64,000 nt of DNA, from positions 1 through 64,000 of the forward strand of contig JBAMDO010000222.1 in assembly GCA_037074765.1 (NCBI GenBank). The letters run 5' to 3'. The notes below the pieces were generated by a model. The model saw only the letters and a program-made list of their open reading frames with translations, was not told the DNA's origin and made no database searches. The stretch's first letter is position 1, and the number at the start of each line of letters is the position of its first letter. The position numbers were made by a program, and so were the translations under genes. Source of the DNA: Mansonella perstans (lineage: Eukaryota > Nematoda > Chromadorea > Rhabditida > Onchocercidae). Positions 50,901 through 61,539 of the stretch are shown here, piece after piece.

Positions 50901-52707
50901 AATTAAACTTGAATTATGAATTAATAAATGCATCTCATTGATATTTGATAGTATAGAAAAAAAATTTAGGAAAAATTAAAACAAATTCTTTTATTTTAAT
51001 TGACTCAAATAATTCCTTCCATAAGGAACGAAATACCAGCACTAAAACTACGAATAAGAGCAATTTCTTTTCGGTGGAATTTTTGCGCTGCTGGCGTAAT
51101 TGACTTAGCACTTTTTGTTCTGGAAGAAGAAAAAAACAAAAAAGAAATTTGAAAGAAAAAAAACAAGTTTATGAAATCTCATTTTCAAATTTAACAATGG
51201 AATGGAGTGGAAAATTTTTATCCAAAAAAAAATTCCCAGAATGTTGGAAATTCACAAAATTACATAATTGCTCGCTCGTTTAGTGCAAGAAAGCAGAATT
51301 TTGTTAGAACAAGCATCATGATGATGACACAATTATTGAAATGCATTTCAATTTTAATTTTAACAATTTAATTTAAATCATTTTAAGTTCAGCCAGACAA
51401 ATATTTTCACTTCTGTTCTTGCTTGCCATATTTATATTCAATCTCTGACAATTTTTTTACTCTTCAAACAAATTCATTTCCCATTGTTAACTAATGAACA
51501 GTGAAGTGAAAATTTTCATCAAATGATACCTTTGGGTAATGTCGATAGGATATTTAAAAATTGTTAAATTTTGTGCATTGTTCATCAGCAATTTTAACAT
51601 TCCTTCAATATTATCCAACGAATTATCTACCTAAATACTTTGCTTTTTTTTTTTTCATTATAATATCTTCAGCTTAATTAATATTAATTTTGAAAAAAAA
51701 ATTTTAAAAAAGTTTAAAATTCAGTAGTAATGAAGAGATGGGTGTATTGATAAAAGCGAGTTCAATGATATGAATGACTATTCATATTTTTTTCAAGCAT
51801 TTTAAATGAGTTGTAAAGAAGTGTTAATTTTTGAAATTGAATTACTCAAAATTTAGCCTATAGTTTTAATGAATTGTTTTTTATTTCTTTTCCTTTTTAA
51901 AATTTTGAATTGTATTGCTCAAATTACCAATCATTTTTTTCTAATTAAGATAAGCATGATGAGGGATAATTATAAAAATGTTTAAGATGTTGGAATAGGT
52001 TGTAAAAATGATGAAGATAAAGAAAGAATAAAAGAAGGGCAAGATAGGAAAAGCAAGAGAAAGAAGGAAAGGTAAGATAAAAAAAGACTTCACATCCTTT
52101 ATATAAATTGTTATCATTTGTTGTTATCAATTGTTAGCTAGGATCATTGATGGAAGACTTTAGGAAATGCCTGCCATAATTATAAAGATGTTGAAGTAGA
52201 TTGTAAAAGTGATAAAGAAGAGAAAAAAAATAGAAAGAGCAATAGAGAGAGAGAGAAAAAAAGAAGAGAATGGAAGGTAAAATTGAGAAAAAAACTTCAT
52301 ATCCTTTATAAAATGTTATCATTGTTGCTATCAGTAATTATTAGTTAGGATCATTGATGATAGAGGAACTTTAGAAATGCTTGCTGAATATCTTTTCTCT
52401 TTTCCAAAGTATTCTCCAAATTAATCATTAGTTTGCAACTCAAAAAATATTTCTTTTAAATTTTATAAAATTTTAAGAACATTCAACGATGCAACAAACT
52501 CATTTCTAGTCACACTAATGAATGAAAGTTCCTACATTAATGGATAATGATAATAAAACAATGAAATATGCATTAAAAGAAAAGCAATTGTCCTACAAGA
52601 TAATCAGAGGCAGTAAAAGTATCAACAGCAGCACTTCCAATTCGAGAACTTTGACTTTCACTAGAATTGTTATCATCGTCTTCTCCCGAATATTTCTTCT
52701 CACTCAT
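41905..52707 (-). CDS. Unrecognised 26-exon gene; basic Ser/Thr-rich, probably nuclear protein
   Basis: Twenty-six exons chain in phase to about 948 aa: 52597-52707, 51530-51630, 51049-51119, 50797-50852, 50534-50603, 50149-50303, 49643-49784, 49142-49314, 48577-48726, 48058-48140, 47350-47555, 47021-47084, 46779-46821, 46221-46266, 46023-46106, 45605-45913, 45278-45344, 45140-45175, 44693-44969, 44093-44210, 43692-43740, 43305-43411, 43172-43225, 42883-42973, 42708-42759, 41905-42036. The N-terminus is acidic (MSEKKYSGEDDDNNSSESQS). More structured parts include VDEILELYGLGVKHPSKEL, VWVGKDYVRIDRKIEIDR and APVFNLIGSLVITASQNTIY. The middle is basic with SP/TP sites (SLRPRKRNHKF; RRRSRRLPPHSRSRK). 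The C-terminus is VYRKYGDGYQL. A chromatin or kinetochore role is only a guess from composition. Least sure are the donors at 49643 and 43172 (43142 also keeps phase) and the acceptor at 44969. Confidence 0.68.
42094..42172. other. GC-rich island inside an AT-rich intron
   Basis: About 75 bases (GGGCGTTCCCGGAGG onward to CCCCACCATGGCC) are far richer in GC than the flanking intron. GTGGG and CCCAC can pair around AGGAGCAAGTCTCTAC. No tRNA, snRNA or SL RNA signature was recognised. Confidence 0.4.
43509..43640. repeat. Tandem duplication with ACGTCTAA motifs
   Basis: Two units of about 68 bases, each holding (AC)ACATACGTCTAA, an AT-rich piece with TGCGTTAGT, and ATATCGCCGAT. ACGTCTAA-like boxes occur four or more times. 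Intronic in the 26-exon gene. Confidence 0.8.
45001..45120. repeat. Exact-period 60 bp tandem repeat, two copies
   Basis: 45001-45060 and 45061-45120 align at a spacing of exactly 60 bases, each ending in ATTTCAATAAAA(C/T)G(A/G)TTCTGTTTATC. Because 60 is a multiple of three, the minus frame stays open through both copies. In my model it is intronic, just upstream of the exon at 44969. Confidence 0.8.
46619..46682. repeat. Direct repeat in an intron
   Basis: AAAT(C)TGACCTTTCAACT followed by ATAAATAAAT is repeated about 34-40 bases apart. Confidence 0.6.
48205..48272. repeat. (TTTG)n tetranucleotide repeat
   Basis: GTTT/GCTT/ATTT units over about 68 bases, next to the exon at 48058-48140 but outside it. 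Confidence 0.9.
51966..52385. repeat. ~208 bp tandem duplication
   Basis: ATAATTATAAA(A/G)ATGTT at 51966 recurs at 52176, and GGATCATTGATG at 52141 recurs at 52348, a period of 207-210. The copies also share a purine-rich middle and TCCTTTATA. It lies in the first intron of the 26-exon gene. Confidence 0.8.
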
Positions 52708-52723
52708 AGAATGGAAAACCTAA

Positions 52724-52735
52724 CTGCTGCAATTA
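52724..52735 (-). promoter_or_regulatory. Candidate spliced-leader acceptor for the 26-exon gene
   Basis: On the minus strand, TTTAATTGCAG lies about 20 bases before the chosen ATG at 52707, a typical spacing for nematode trans-splicing. The choice supports this ATG; the SL itself is not seen. Confidence 0.4.
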
Positions 52736-54500
52736 AATGATTCATTATTCATGTCCAATAATGGAAAATTATTCAGAAAGTATGCTAAAACAGATGTGAA
52801 GTTATTCAATGAATGAAAATTGGGATCCGTATGCCTTATATTACCAAATTCCCTCGACGAATGTTACCTTGATCGATCCCATAGGCCTATATTATCCAAT
52901 TCCCACGAATGTTACCTTGATCGTATATGGTATATGGTGGCTAACAAAAGTCTATCGCATATGATATTTGTTTGTTTACACCAGTCGTGAAAACTTTGAT
53001 ACCTTCGAGCGTAATATCTCAATAAATCTCAAGCATAGTTTAAAATTCTAAAATCGATGAAATGTTCGCTATCGAAATGTGTTATGCTATTATTGCTCGC
53101 TCCAGCACCAATCTTTCTTGTGATTTTAAAATTTGAACTTTTATTGAGTATTGAGCCTAAATCTAAGACACTGTATTGTTCCTTTAATTAATTTGATGGG
53201 CCTAGTAGCTACAAATACATCATGCATTTTTCAGTGATTCAATTCACTTCCTGTTCAACAATTAATTGATGAAACAGCTCGCAGTGGACCGCTTCAGTTA
53301 AAACCAACAGCAATACACACAAACAATGATAGACAATGAAAGTTAACCATGCATTACTTTTCATTTATCATAATTACAGCAACATTTACTTAACACTAGT
53401 GAACCAGGTAATTTGACAATTAAATCAAGCGAACTTCCCCTTACTACACGCATACTATTACCTTTTATCCATTCCATTTATATCACAACAGGATGTTCGC
53501 TTTTAAACTTATCAACAAATAACGCAGAATATCAGTTGTTCAAAATATTTCACAGAAATCATAGTAATTTTTATCTATAATAAGAAGTATACAACAGTAT
53601 TTGGATGAAGCGACCACGCAACTCTTGCCGTTCATTAATCATTTTCTCCTAAAATATAGTTCACTATCACGTTAATCAAGCATTTCGAGAACATAGCAGA
53701 AGAGAGTGGGAAGTTCCTACGAATCCTCCATGTATTTAAGCACACAAAGAAGTGTACTGCAACAATTTTGGATTCTCAGTTCAGATATGCGAGTCCTGCA
53801 CCCACAAAATTTATAATTGTTTGTAATAACAACTCAAGCCGTAAGCAGTGCTTAACTGAAAAAACAAATAGTATCCATCAAGAAACACAGGGAAAACGCT
53901 TTACTAGACACTTTTTTCTCAGTGTTAAAACGTACCGATCGATACAAAGCACGTAAAGAAAGATAAGTTAAAACTTTCATTAAACTGTGATTGTAATAGC
54001 ACAAAGAACTGACACTTGCACATACACACACATTCACATACTACGCGCATCATCCCCTACAAGGTGCACTACAGTGTGATGATTGCAGTTGCAGTCATGC
54101 TTATCAATTTTTTTAATTTTTTATTTAATTGAATCATATCATACAGAGTTCAAACGATTAGATCCTAATGGCCAGAGAGAAAACCTATGAGAGAGAAGGC
54201 AGGGATAAGGAGAACAGGAACATACCTGGATAAAAACATCCTACACACATATCCACACACACTGCGAGACACAACAAAACAAATCAAATTATGCACACAA
54301 GTTTTGCGTGATTCGCCTGAGATCACAAAAAAAAAAAAAAAAAAAAATGATGAAAGTGCCATAAAGAAACTGGACCAAAATTGACCGAAAAATATTGATT
54401 TAAATGACTTTAGCATGGGAAAGAAGAATACAACACGAAACTGCTTGGATAACAAGTTTCGTTTGCTGTTGCTGTTGTCATTGTTGATGCTTGATAGAGC
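52736..54500. other. Intergenic region between two minus-strand genes
   Basis: Contains the direct repeat at 52836-52925 and presumably the promoter of the 26-exon gene and the 3' UTR of the HMG gene. An A run lies at about 54328-54347. No exon supported. Confidence 0.5.
52836..52925. repeat. Imperfect direct repeat upstream of the 26-exon gene
   Basis: TATATTA(C/T)CAAATTCCC with CGAATGTTACCTTGATCG following occurs twice, about 52 bases apart, just upstream of the gene start. It could be promoter sequence; no factor assigned. Confidence 0.7.
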
Positions 54501-55352
54501 CTATTGCTTGTTTTTGTATGCAGCTATTTCCCTTTCGTACCTTTTCTTATCTTCTTCCGCTCGTTTCTCCCACTGCTGAAATTCATGCTTTTTCAAAGCC
54601 AAACCTTATCATAAAGGAATATATATGTAAAGCTTGACATGTTACCATATCCTTCACTCATTGCTCAACATAAAGTGAACTGAAAGAATTGAAAGAAAAC
54701 TGTCCATCCCTTTCGATCGAAATACTTGCAATTATTTACATCCAAACTCATCAAAATCTTGAACAAGCAAGAAAAACGCTGACAATAACAAAAGACACGA
54801 ATCATTATTAACTAGCAGACTTGGATTCTATTGTTATTTACTAATCATATTGATATTCGCTGCAATACATGCTGGCATTGGTCCAGAATTGATTTGTGCT
54901 GCTGCAATAAACAAGGTGTGCCACTCTTACCGAAATGGGTGAATAAGACACGTTTCTAACTCTGTTCATTTACATCAAAATATCTGCTAGACAGTAAAAT
55001 ATTTGTAACACCACAAATGTGTCATATTTCTTCCCAATCGGGTCTTTCTTTCACATAAGATATCCAAAATAAAAATGGCGTTATTTCAAAGATGTTCCAT
55101 CAACACTACCATATACATTTTCCTGTTTTTTGTTCCTAAAAATGAAAAACTAACAGATTTATCTGTCATCGCTGCCCATTCGATACCTGCAGCTTTAGCA
55201 ACATCACCCACGCTCATGCCAGGCTTCTTGATCCGATCACGATTCTCGTTCATCCAAATAAAAAAAGCGGACATCGCGCGTTTCGGAGCATTCGGGTCTT
55301 TCATTTTTTTCACTGCTTTTGGTTTCTTACCATCAACAGCTGCTTTGCCCAT
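54501..55352 (-). CDS. hmg-1.1: Single HMG-box chromatin protein
   Basis: Two exons, 55155-55352 and 54501-54575, join in phase 0 to give 90 aa. Exon 1 has a basic leader ([20 protein letters not shown]) and box residues [20 protein letters not shown] and [20 protein letters not shown]. Exon 2 completes helix 3 with [20 protein letters not shown] and stops after KNKQ. This is a complete box of the sequence-independent HMGB/NHP6 type: P-KR-SAF-FF signature, DKS-WE-A-DK-RY. Such proteins bend DNA and loosen nucleosomes. With one box and no acidic tail it resembles C. elegans HMG-1.1 rather than two-box HMG-1.2; the symbol is by similarity. CAACAG lies five bases upstream of the ATG, a possible SL acceptor. 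Its codon use is less AT-biased than its neighbours, suggesting high expression. Confidence 0.93.
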
Positions 55353-56183
55353 ATTTTCTGTTGCTTTTGACTATTATAGTTGCAATCAGTAACAAAACAC
55401 CAATTGAAACTGCAACAAATCATACTTATCAACAGTAACATATGATAATATTGAACGTAACAACGAGAACAAACAGAAGCATCGATTCATAATAAGATGA
55501 TGGTAGATAAACTAAGTTCTTCAAATCATTATTAAATTGTCGCATACTAACAACTTCTCACGTCCCACTTTCCAACCCAGCTGTAAGTTGTTCGAGACAG
55601 TGACCGAGCACAACATGGTATGATGACACACTACGGTTAACGCACACGAACAATACAAAACAATCAATGCGTATAAAGCACAACAAATCGGGTATCACTT
55701 TTATTGCCCATAGAAGTACGTATCACATCTGGGAAAACAAACAAAACTAACGATACGAAAAATTTTATTTTTACAATACGAACTTTGCTTTTCATTTAGT
55801 TAGTTCTATTGATACGGACCGGTAACTTGGACTGGCATGAACACTTGACAACATAGTGGCACACTGTATCACAGTTCTAAAATCCGACGACTGTCAGAAG
55901 GATAAGATTTATTTCTTATCACAATACCAACTATTACTGCTTAATCTTCTTCTCCATCTATTACTATCATTTTCAAAAGCTAATCGTTTCCATGCAAAAA
56001 ACTGCTCTTTGCAAAAATAGCAATGAATATGAATGATATGATGTATGAGAGAAAAAGTAAGAGAGAAAAATGAAAGTAGCTAACATAAATTACTAATAAT
56101 ATTACAATATGTGTGAAGTGTGAATAACTATTCAGCTCACTTGGAATTAAATCAGACTAAATGGTATGAAATGGAATAATAGT

Positions 56184-56240
56184 ACGAAACGAAACGAAAC
56201 GAAACGAAACGAAATGAAATGAAATGAAATGAAATGAAAT
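56184..56240. repeat. (GAAAC)n then (GAAAT)n pentanucleotide repeat
   Basis: Five GAAAC-type units change into six GAAAT units and then end in GGCATGGCAT. Confidence 0.95.
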
Positions 56241-56281
56241 GGCATGGCATAACTTGCCACCATCACAAACGCATACTATAA

Positions 56282-56303
56282 AACGAACGAACGAACGAAC
56301 GAA
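56282..56303. repeat. (GAAC)n tetranucleotide repeat
   Basis: AACGAACGAACGAACGAACG. Confidence 0.95.
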
Positions 56304-56928
56304 TTGCATATAGAAGCACACAGCTCCTCATCTACTCGTCCATTCATTCCCTCAGTCCTCTCTCGAGGCGAGTCCCTCCAGTCCTCGTCCCCTGCCCTGC
56401 CCTCCCCTGCCCTTCCCTTACACTCGAAGACAAACCCGACAATCCCAACAGCAGTAGCAGTAGCAACGGCAACACCATCACTAACACATATCTTCAAAAA
56501 GGAAGGCAAAAATCGTTTGTACCTTCTCCCTTCACCCGCTTTCAGTATCGCTTACCCGCCCGCTCTCCCTCCTTATCCTGCTCCACTCCTCAATAATTAT
56601 CTGTCTGTCCGTCTGTTTGTCTGTCTTCGCCTGTCTCTGTAATGCCAATACTTCACCATTAGGTATTTCTATTACTGACAGCACAATTCCCCAGCACTGC
56701 TTTCCATCACTCACACAAGTAAACGCACACACGCACACGCAAACACGTACGCACACAAGCATATATATACATAGGATACGCATATATATATAAACGTGTG
56801 CATAAAACAACATATGAACATGCACACGCCAAATACGCGCGCACCTATACTCCCATCGCCATAAAATGCAACCATATTACACGTACATCCAAATTTATAC
56901 ATGTACTACACGTGCAGACACATGCACA

Positions 56929-56942
56929 CACGCACACACATA

Positions 56943-57000
<58 letters not shown>

Positions 57001-57019
57001 TGCACATACACACACACAC
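56929..57019. repeat. (CA)n dinucleotide repeat
   Basis: About 90 bases of nearly pure CA with a few CG and TA interruptions. Shorter CA and CGCA runs flank it at about 56715-56760. Confidence 0.95.
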
Positions 57020-57305
57020 CATCATCATAAACTGCACTACATTACATGCACTGAACTATATAACTAATACATACACATACCCATGCACATATAATAAAAA
57101 CATAGGCTTTTATCATTCCGAGAAGCAAACTGATGTACAGACGGACGGACACACAGATTTACCATGAACAGACCGGCACGTAGACACATAAGTTTTGATT
57201 GCAGTGAATTTTAATAGCTTTGAGGGGTGACAGACGGACAAATCGACAACACGTCCCATCTAAACTCCGACACAAATCCACATTTCAGAGGATTGTAGAC
57301 AGACG

Positions 57306-57346
57306 GACACACGCACGCACGCACGCACACACGCACACATATACAT
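57306..57346. repeat. (ACGC)n / (CA)n repeat
   Basis: CACGCACGCACGCACGCACA followed by CACGCACACATATACA. Confidence 0.9.
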
Positions 57347-58416
57347 GCAAAGATGCGGAGTAAAGACACGTGGAGAGGAGTGTAGGGGAATGAAAGAGTG
57401 GGCAATGAGATGGGCGGAGAGGTCGTTTTTGGCGCGAAACAGCTGATTTAGAGTAATGAGGGACCACCTGTGATAGAATGTTCTAGAATAATTATATATT
57501 GAAAGAGATGGTCCCCTGCACCTTTATTATAAGCTATTAAAATATGAAGGATATACATAAAGCTTTGAGGAATTTACAAATGAGCAACTCATCCGATAGC
57601 AATGATTATGTTCAAATTCATTGGAAGTCGCTTCGGCAATATTTCAAAATTATTTAAAATTTCAATTACTCCTCACATTTTTGACATCAAATCCCTTTGA
57701 TTTGCTTATATTGATCACTTTTATCATTACAGTTACATAAAAATTTCAAAGGTCAAAGGTAACATTGCGACAAACATCACAATTGTTTGTGTAGGCCAAT
57801 TTTGTCATGAATAATAGCAGTAATTATGTTAGTATATTAATGTAATTAACAACAATTATGCTAATTTATTAATTTTAAAACAGTTATCTGATGCATATTG
57901 TTTATATCTAAAATATATAAAAAATGTTTCAAAAGCACTTTTACATCACATGATGCCAAGTAATCGTTTCATTGGAATAATGGTTGGAACGAGAAGCGAA
58001 ACAGCAATGCTCCGCGTTTTCATACTTTCGTTTGAGTGAGCGTAAATTGGTACAGCTGAAATTTAGCGGTATTTTATTCCTTGCATTTATATCACATATA
58101 TCACGATATAACAAAGTGTCATAATGTGCTTTTCGTTTGTTTGACCTTGCTTGACCTTCTTCATTTCTGGTATTTCTCATTTATTACAAATGTTACAATG
58201 AAAGTTAGAAGGTACAAATGATAAAGGTTGAGAGAATGAAAAAAATGAGTCATATTAAGTTTTTTATTTAATTTTTTTAAATAAACTTTTATTTTTTCTA
58301 TGATTCTTTTGCGCATTGCAGTGATGAGGAGGGGATTTGCTATGGATAATATATGCAAATGATCGATTTGTCGTCAACGAGCAATACATGTTTCAAAGAA
58401 GGTTGTTGTTGAAGAG

Positions 58417-58712
58417 ATGGATAATGATGGGGACAATTTAATAACTGGCAAAAGTTATATGAAGCATAAGCAGTCTTGGATACGTCTAACACTTTTCACC
58501 ATTCTCGTTATTGCTGCACCTCTCGGCTATTTCATTGCCGAGAAGTCGTTTAGCTACGCGGCGCATTATGGTATGTTCAATGATTTGTATTTTTCCAAAT
58601 CCTCTCTGTCTCTTTTGAAGCGTTATTGCATGCTACTGCATACCTATTGTTATCCTAAGCTGTCTTGGGGAGCAGTTAAAAAATTGCACGTGACTTCTGA
58701 TGCTGCTATTGC

Positions 58713-58743
<31 letters not shown>

Positions 58744-61539
58744 ACTGCTACTGCTGCTGTTGCTGTATCATTTATGGAATTGCTCGGGAAAAGTAGCTGG
58801 AGTATGGTTTGGTCTTATATTCCTTATAATCTGTTGAACGGATTACTTCTCGAACCTCTCCATTAAAAAATTGGAGAATATCGCTTCAAAGAGAATAGTC
58901 TTCTCCAATTTCTTCACACAAGTCGAAGCGGTTTTTCTATAGATTTTTACTTCGAAGTGAGCGGGATGCCTGTTGTACTTTATTAAATTTCGTTTCATTT
59001 ACAACTCTACATTTTTTAAGGTTACTACGCCTCAGCAAGTATCAGTTTCCCACGATACAGTATAGATCAGATGCGTGAATTCGCATTCAAAAATAGCATT
59101 GCCACCGACTATAAACCGTCATTCTATACTCGTTGGAATCTTTCATTCAACAAAATTTTGGATGATTCTGATAATGGGTACTTTCAATCTTCTCTGTTTT
59201 GCAGTCTTTATAAACATTTTTAATATTGTAGAAACAATGGAAGGTCAATTATCGATTACTGTAAAGACTTTCCGATTGTCACATATAGTAATAACTATGT
59301 ATTGTAGTCCAATTTGCATGGATTTTCCACTGCTTTTTTATTTCGCTTACTGGTTCGGAGCGAGAAGTCAATATTTCTATATTATTAGTAACTTTTCAGA
59401 TTTAATATCAGCGATAATGATGTGATCGTATTCTTGCATATTCAAAAAACAGCAGGCACAAGCTTCGAACGGTTTCTTGTCAAACATTTAAATATTTCAA
59501 CACCATGTATTTGTCATATGGGAAAGAAGCGATGCACTTGCATAGCGCCCGGTCCTAAGAAAAAGGTGTCCCTTTTTGTGGAAATATTTCCAATCATCAT
59601 AAACAAATTAGGACCATCTGTTTAATATTTTGGATTTTTCATGTCTACTTCAGTTTCCATATATATTTTAAAATACCTTTAAGATATGGTTATTTTCTCG
59701 GTATTCTACCGGTTGGATTTGTGGATTACATGCAGATTACACCGAATTGTTTGTCTCTGGTTGTGTGGATAATGCTTTGGATAAAAAAGAAGGTGTATCA
59801 AAATAGTTATTTTGAGATTTTTGATGTCATTTTTTTGAGATTTTTTCGTTAAGCTTTTGACGATTCTTTTTTTGAAAAATATGATTGATTTGCAGGTTTT
59901 CATCGAAAAAGGCGATATTTTTATACGTCATTTTTCCGTGAACCGGTTGCACGATTTATATCTGAATATCGTCATGTAGAACGAGGCGCTACATGGTTAG
60001 CAGCTAGGCATATATGTAATGGTCGACCACCAACACCTGAGCAATTACCAATGTGTTTTGATCCTGAGATTGGATGGGATGGTGTGACACTAGATGAATT
60101 TCTTGCCTGTCCATACAATCTTGCTTTTAATAGGTATGTTCGTTGGGCATTTTTTTTTTTTTTTTTTTGCATAAAGTCAATACTAATGCAATAATGATGA
60201 CATAATCGAGTAAGTTTCATCGCAGGACTAGTAATGATGAATTTATTGTGTTATATGTACTCTTAGAAGGAACGGTTTTTTAATATTCGTCTTCCAGAAT
60301 TGCTGAAATTGCAATGCTACTGCAAAGTCTGGTAGAGGCGAGTAAAACGGATCGGAGACCGAAATATCACTTCAGAACTATTATGTTTATTGAATTATAA
60401 ATTCCAGTAGCTATGGACTTCTAATGTTAGCGGCAACAAAAGATTATAATTACCAGTAATTATTTGATATGCAAACATGCTAGCTAATTTCAAGATTAAA
60501 AATCATAATGAGATGATGCGAAAATATTGTTTACAAGATATGCCGTCTGTTGTGGATGGCAAATACGTTGAACAGCAAACAGTGAATTTGTGCATTTATA
60601 TCTTTATGGATAACATATGTATTTTTATTTGTTATAGGCAGACTCGAATGTTGGCAGATCTAACACTTATCAATTGTTACGACACGCGATCAACGGATGC
60701 AGCAACCAGGGATAGGATTATGTTGGAAAGTGCAAAAGTCAATCTAAAAAATTTGGCCTTTTTTGGTCTCAAAGAACATATGGCTGAAAGTCAATGGATG
60801 TTTGAGCGTCTTTTTCGCTTAAAGTTTGTTTCGGACAAAAATTAATAAGAGCATATGTTGGCAGATTTTACTTCATCACTGAAGCTTGTACAATGAAATT
60901 AATGGGCTCCATTTTATAGTTATTTTGTAAAATTTTGCTGATACAAACACTGGAAAACCCAGTCTACCTGTTTAGATGGATTCTTCAGTTTCCTGCATAT
61001 TTCTTTTAGATTGGAAAGACGATTTAAAAAAAGCCCATATTACTGTACTTTATACTGAGGTATCATTCTTCATCGGAAGGTAGAAACATAGTTTTCTGTT
61101 TCAAGAATTTTGACTTCTTTTATAATTATTATCGGTCTCTTCAGATTTACAAAAAATCTTTCTGAATGGACCAAAAGCAAATCGAATAATACCGAAATAA
61201 CTCCACAGCAAATGCAGTTAATTAAGGATAAGAATAATTTGGATATCATCCTATATTCATATGCGAAAAAGCTGTTTTTGAAAAGGTTCGTGCAACTGGT
61301 TTAGTTATCGTTCTCAAATATATAGTGGGGTTTTTTATGACCTTGTTCGTCCTAAGTCTTCCCGAATTTGGGAATCGGTGTGTACATGTTTCTTTTTCAG
61401 GTTAAAACAGTTACAGTCAAACACTGATGATTATTCATTGTTTCCGCGTAGAGTGATCAATGAAAGTTATACTGATTATAAAACATGTGTGTTAATTACT
61501 TTTATAGATTTATCCGTTGAAATGAGCCATACCTATTGA
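58417..61539 (+). CDS. hst-6: Heparan sulfate 6-O-sulfotransferase
   Basis: A Golgi type II enzyme that moves sulfate from PAPS to C6 of glucosamine in heparan sulfate. Eight exons chain in phase to 429 aa: 58417-58570, 59021-59177, 59400-59565, 59684-59792, 59896-60133, 60638-60823, 61145-61285, 61401-61539. The cytosolic tail is followed by a signal anchor (RLTLFTILVIAAPLGYFIAE). The PAPS 5'-phosphosulfate loop reads VIVFLHIQKTAGTSFERFL (about 113-131). Next come CICHMGKKRCTC, then WLFSRYSTGWICGLHADYTE with the GLHAD motif. The 3'-phosphate site is FFREPVARFISEYRHVERGA (about 208-227). The C-terminal half continues with LADLTLINCY and LDIILYSYAKKLFLKR. All are HS6ST family landmarks and the length is normal. 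The second Gly of the usual KTGGT is Ala here. The exon 4 acceptor (CCTTTAAG) is weak but is the only one that keeps the frame. Symbol by similarity to C. elegans hst-6. Confidence 0.95.
58701..58764. repeat. (GCT)n triplet repeat in hst-6 intron 1
   Basis: GCTGCTGCTGCTGCTGCTGC with ATT, ACT and GTT interruptions. In frame with exon 1 it would encode Ala/Thr. Confidence 0.95.

Larger units (their letters stand above)
55353..58416. other. Divergent intergenic region, GC-richer and repeat-dense
   Basis: Lies between the HMG gene start (minus) and the hst-6 start (plus), so it should hold both promoters. A C-rich block (about 56330-56620) and several microsatellites up to 57340 make this the least AT-rich part of the window. 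Long His/Thr or Cys/Val frames here come from the repeats, not genes. Confidence 0.55.

Noticed and set aside
54187..54455. Frames on both strands around the A run at 54.33 kb
   Set aside because: Homopolymer-driven Lys or Phe runs; no motif and both strands open equally.
56798..57167. Plus-strand His/Thr repeat frames
   Set aside because: Translation of the (CA)n microsatellite.
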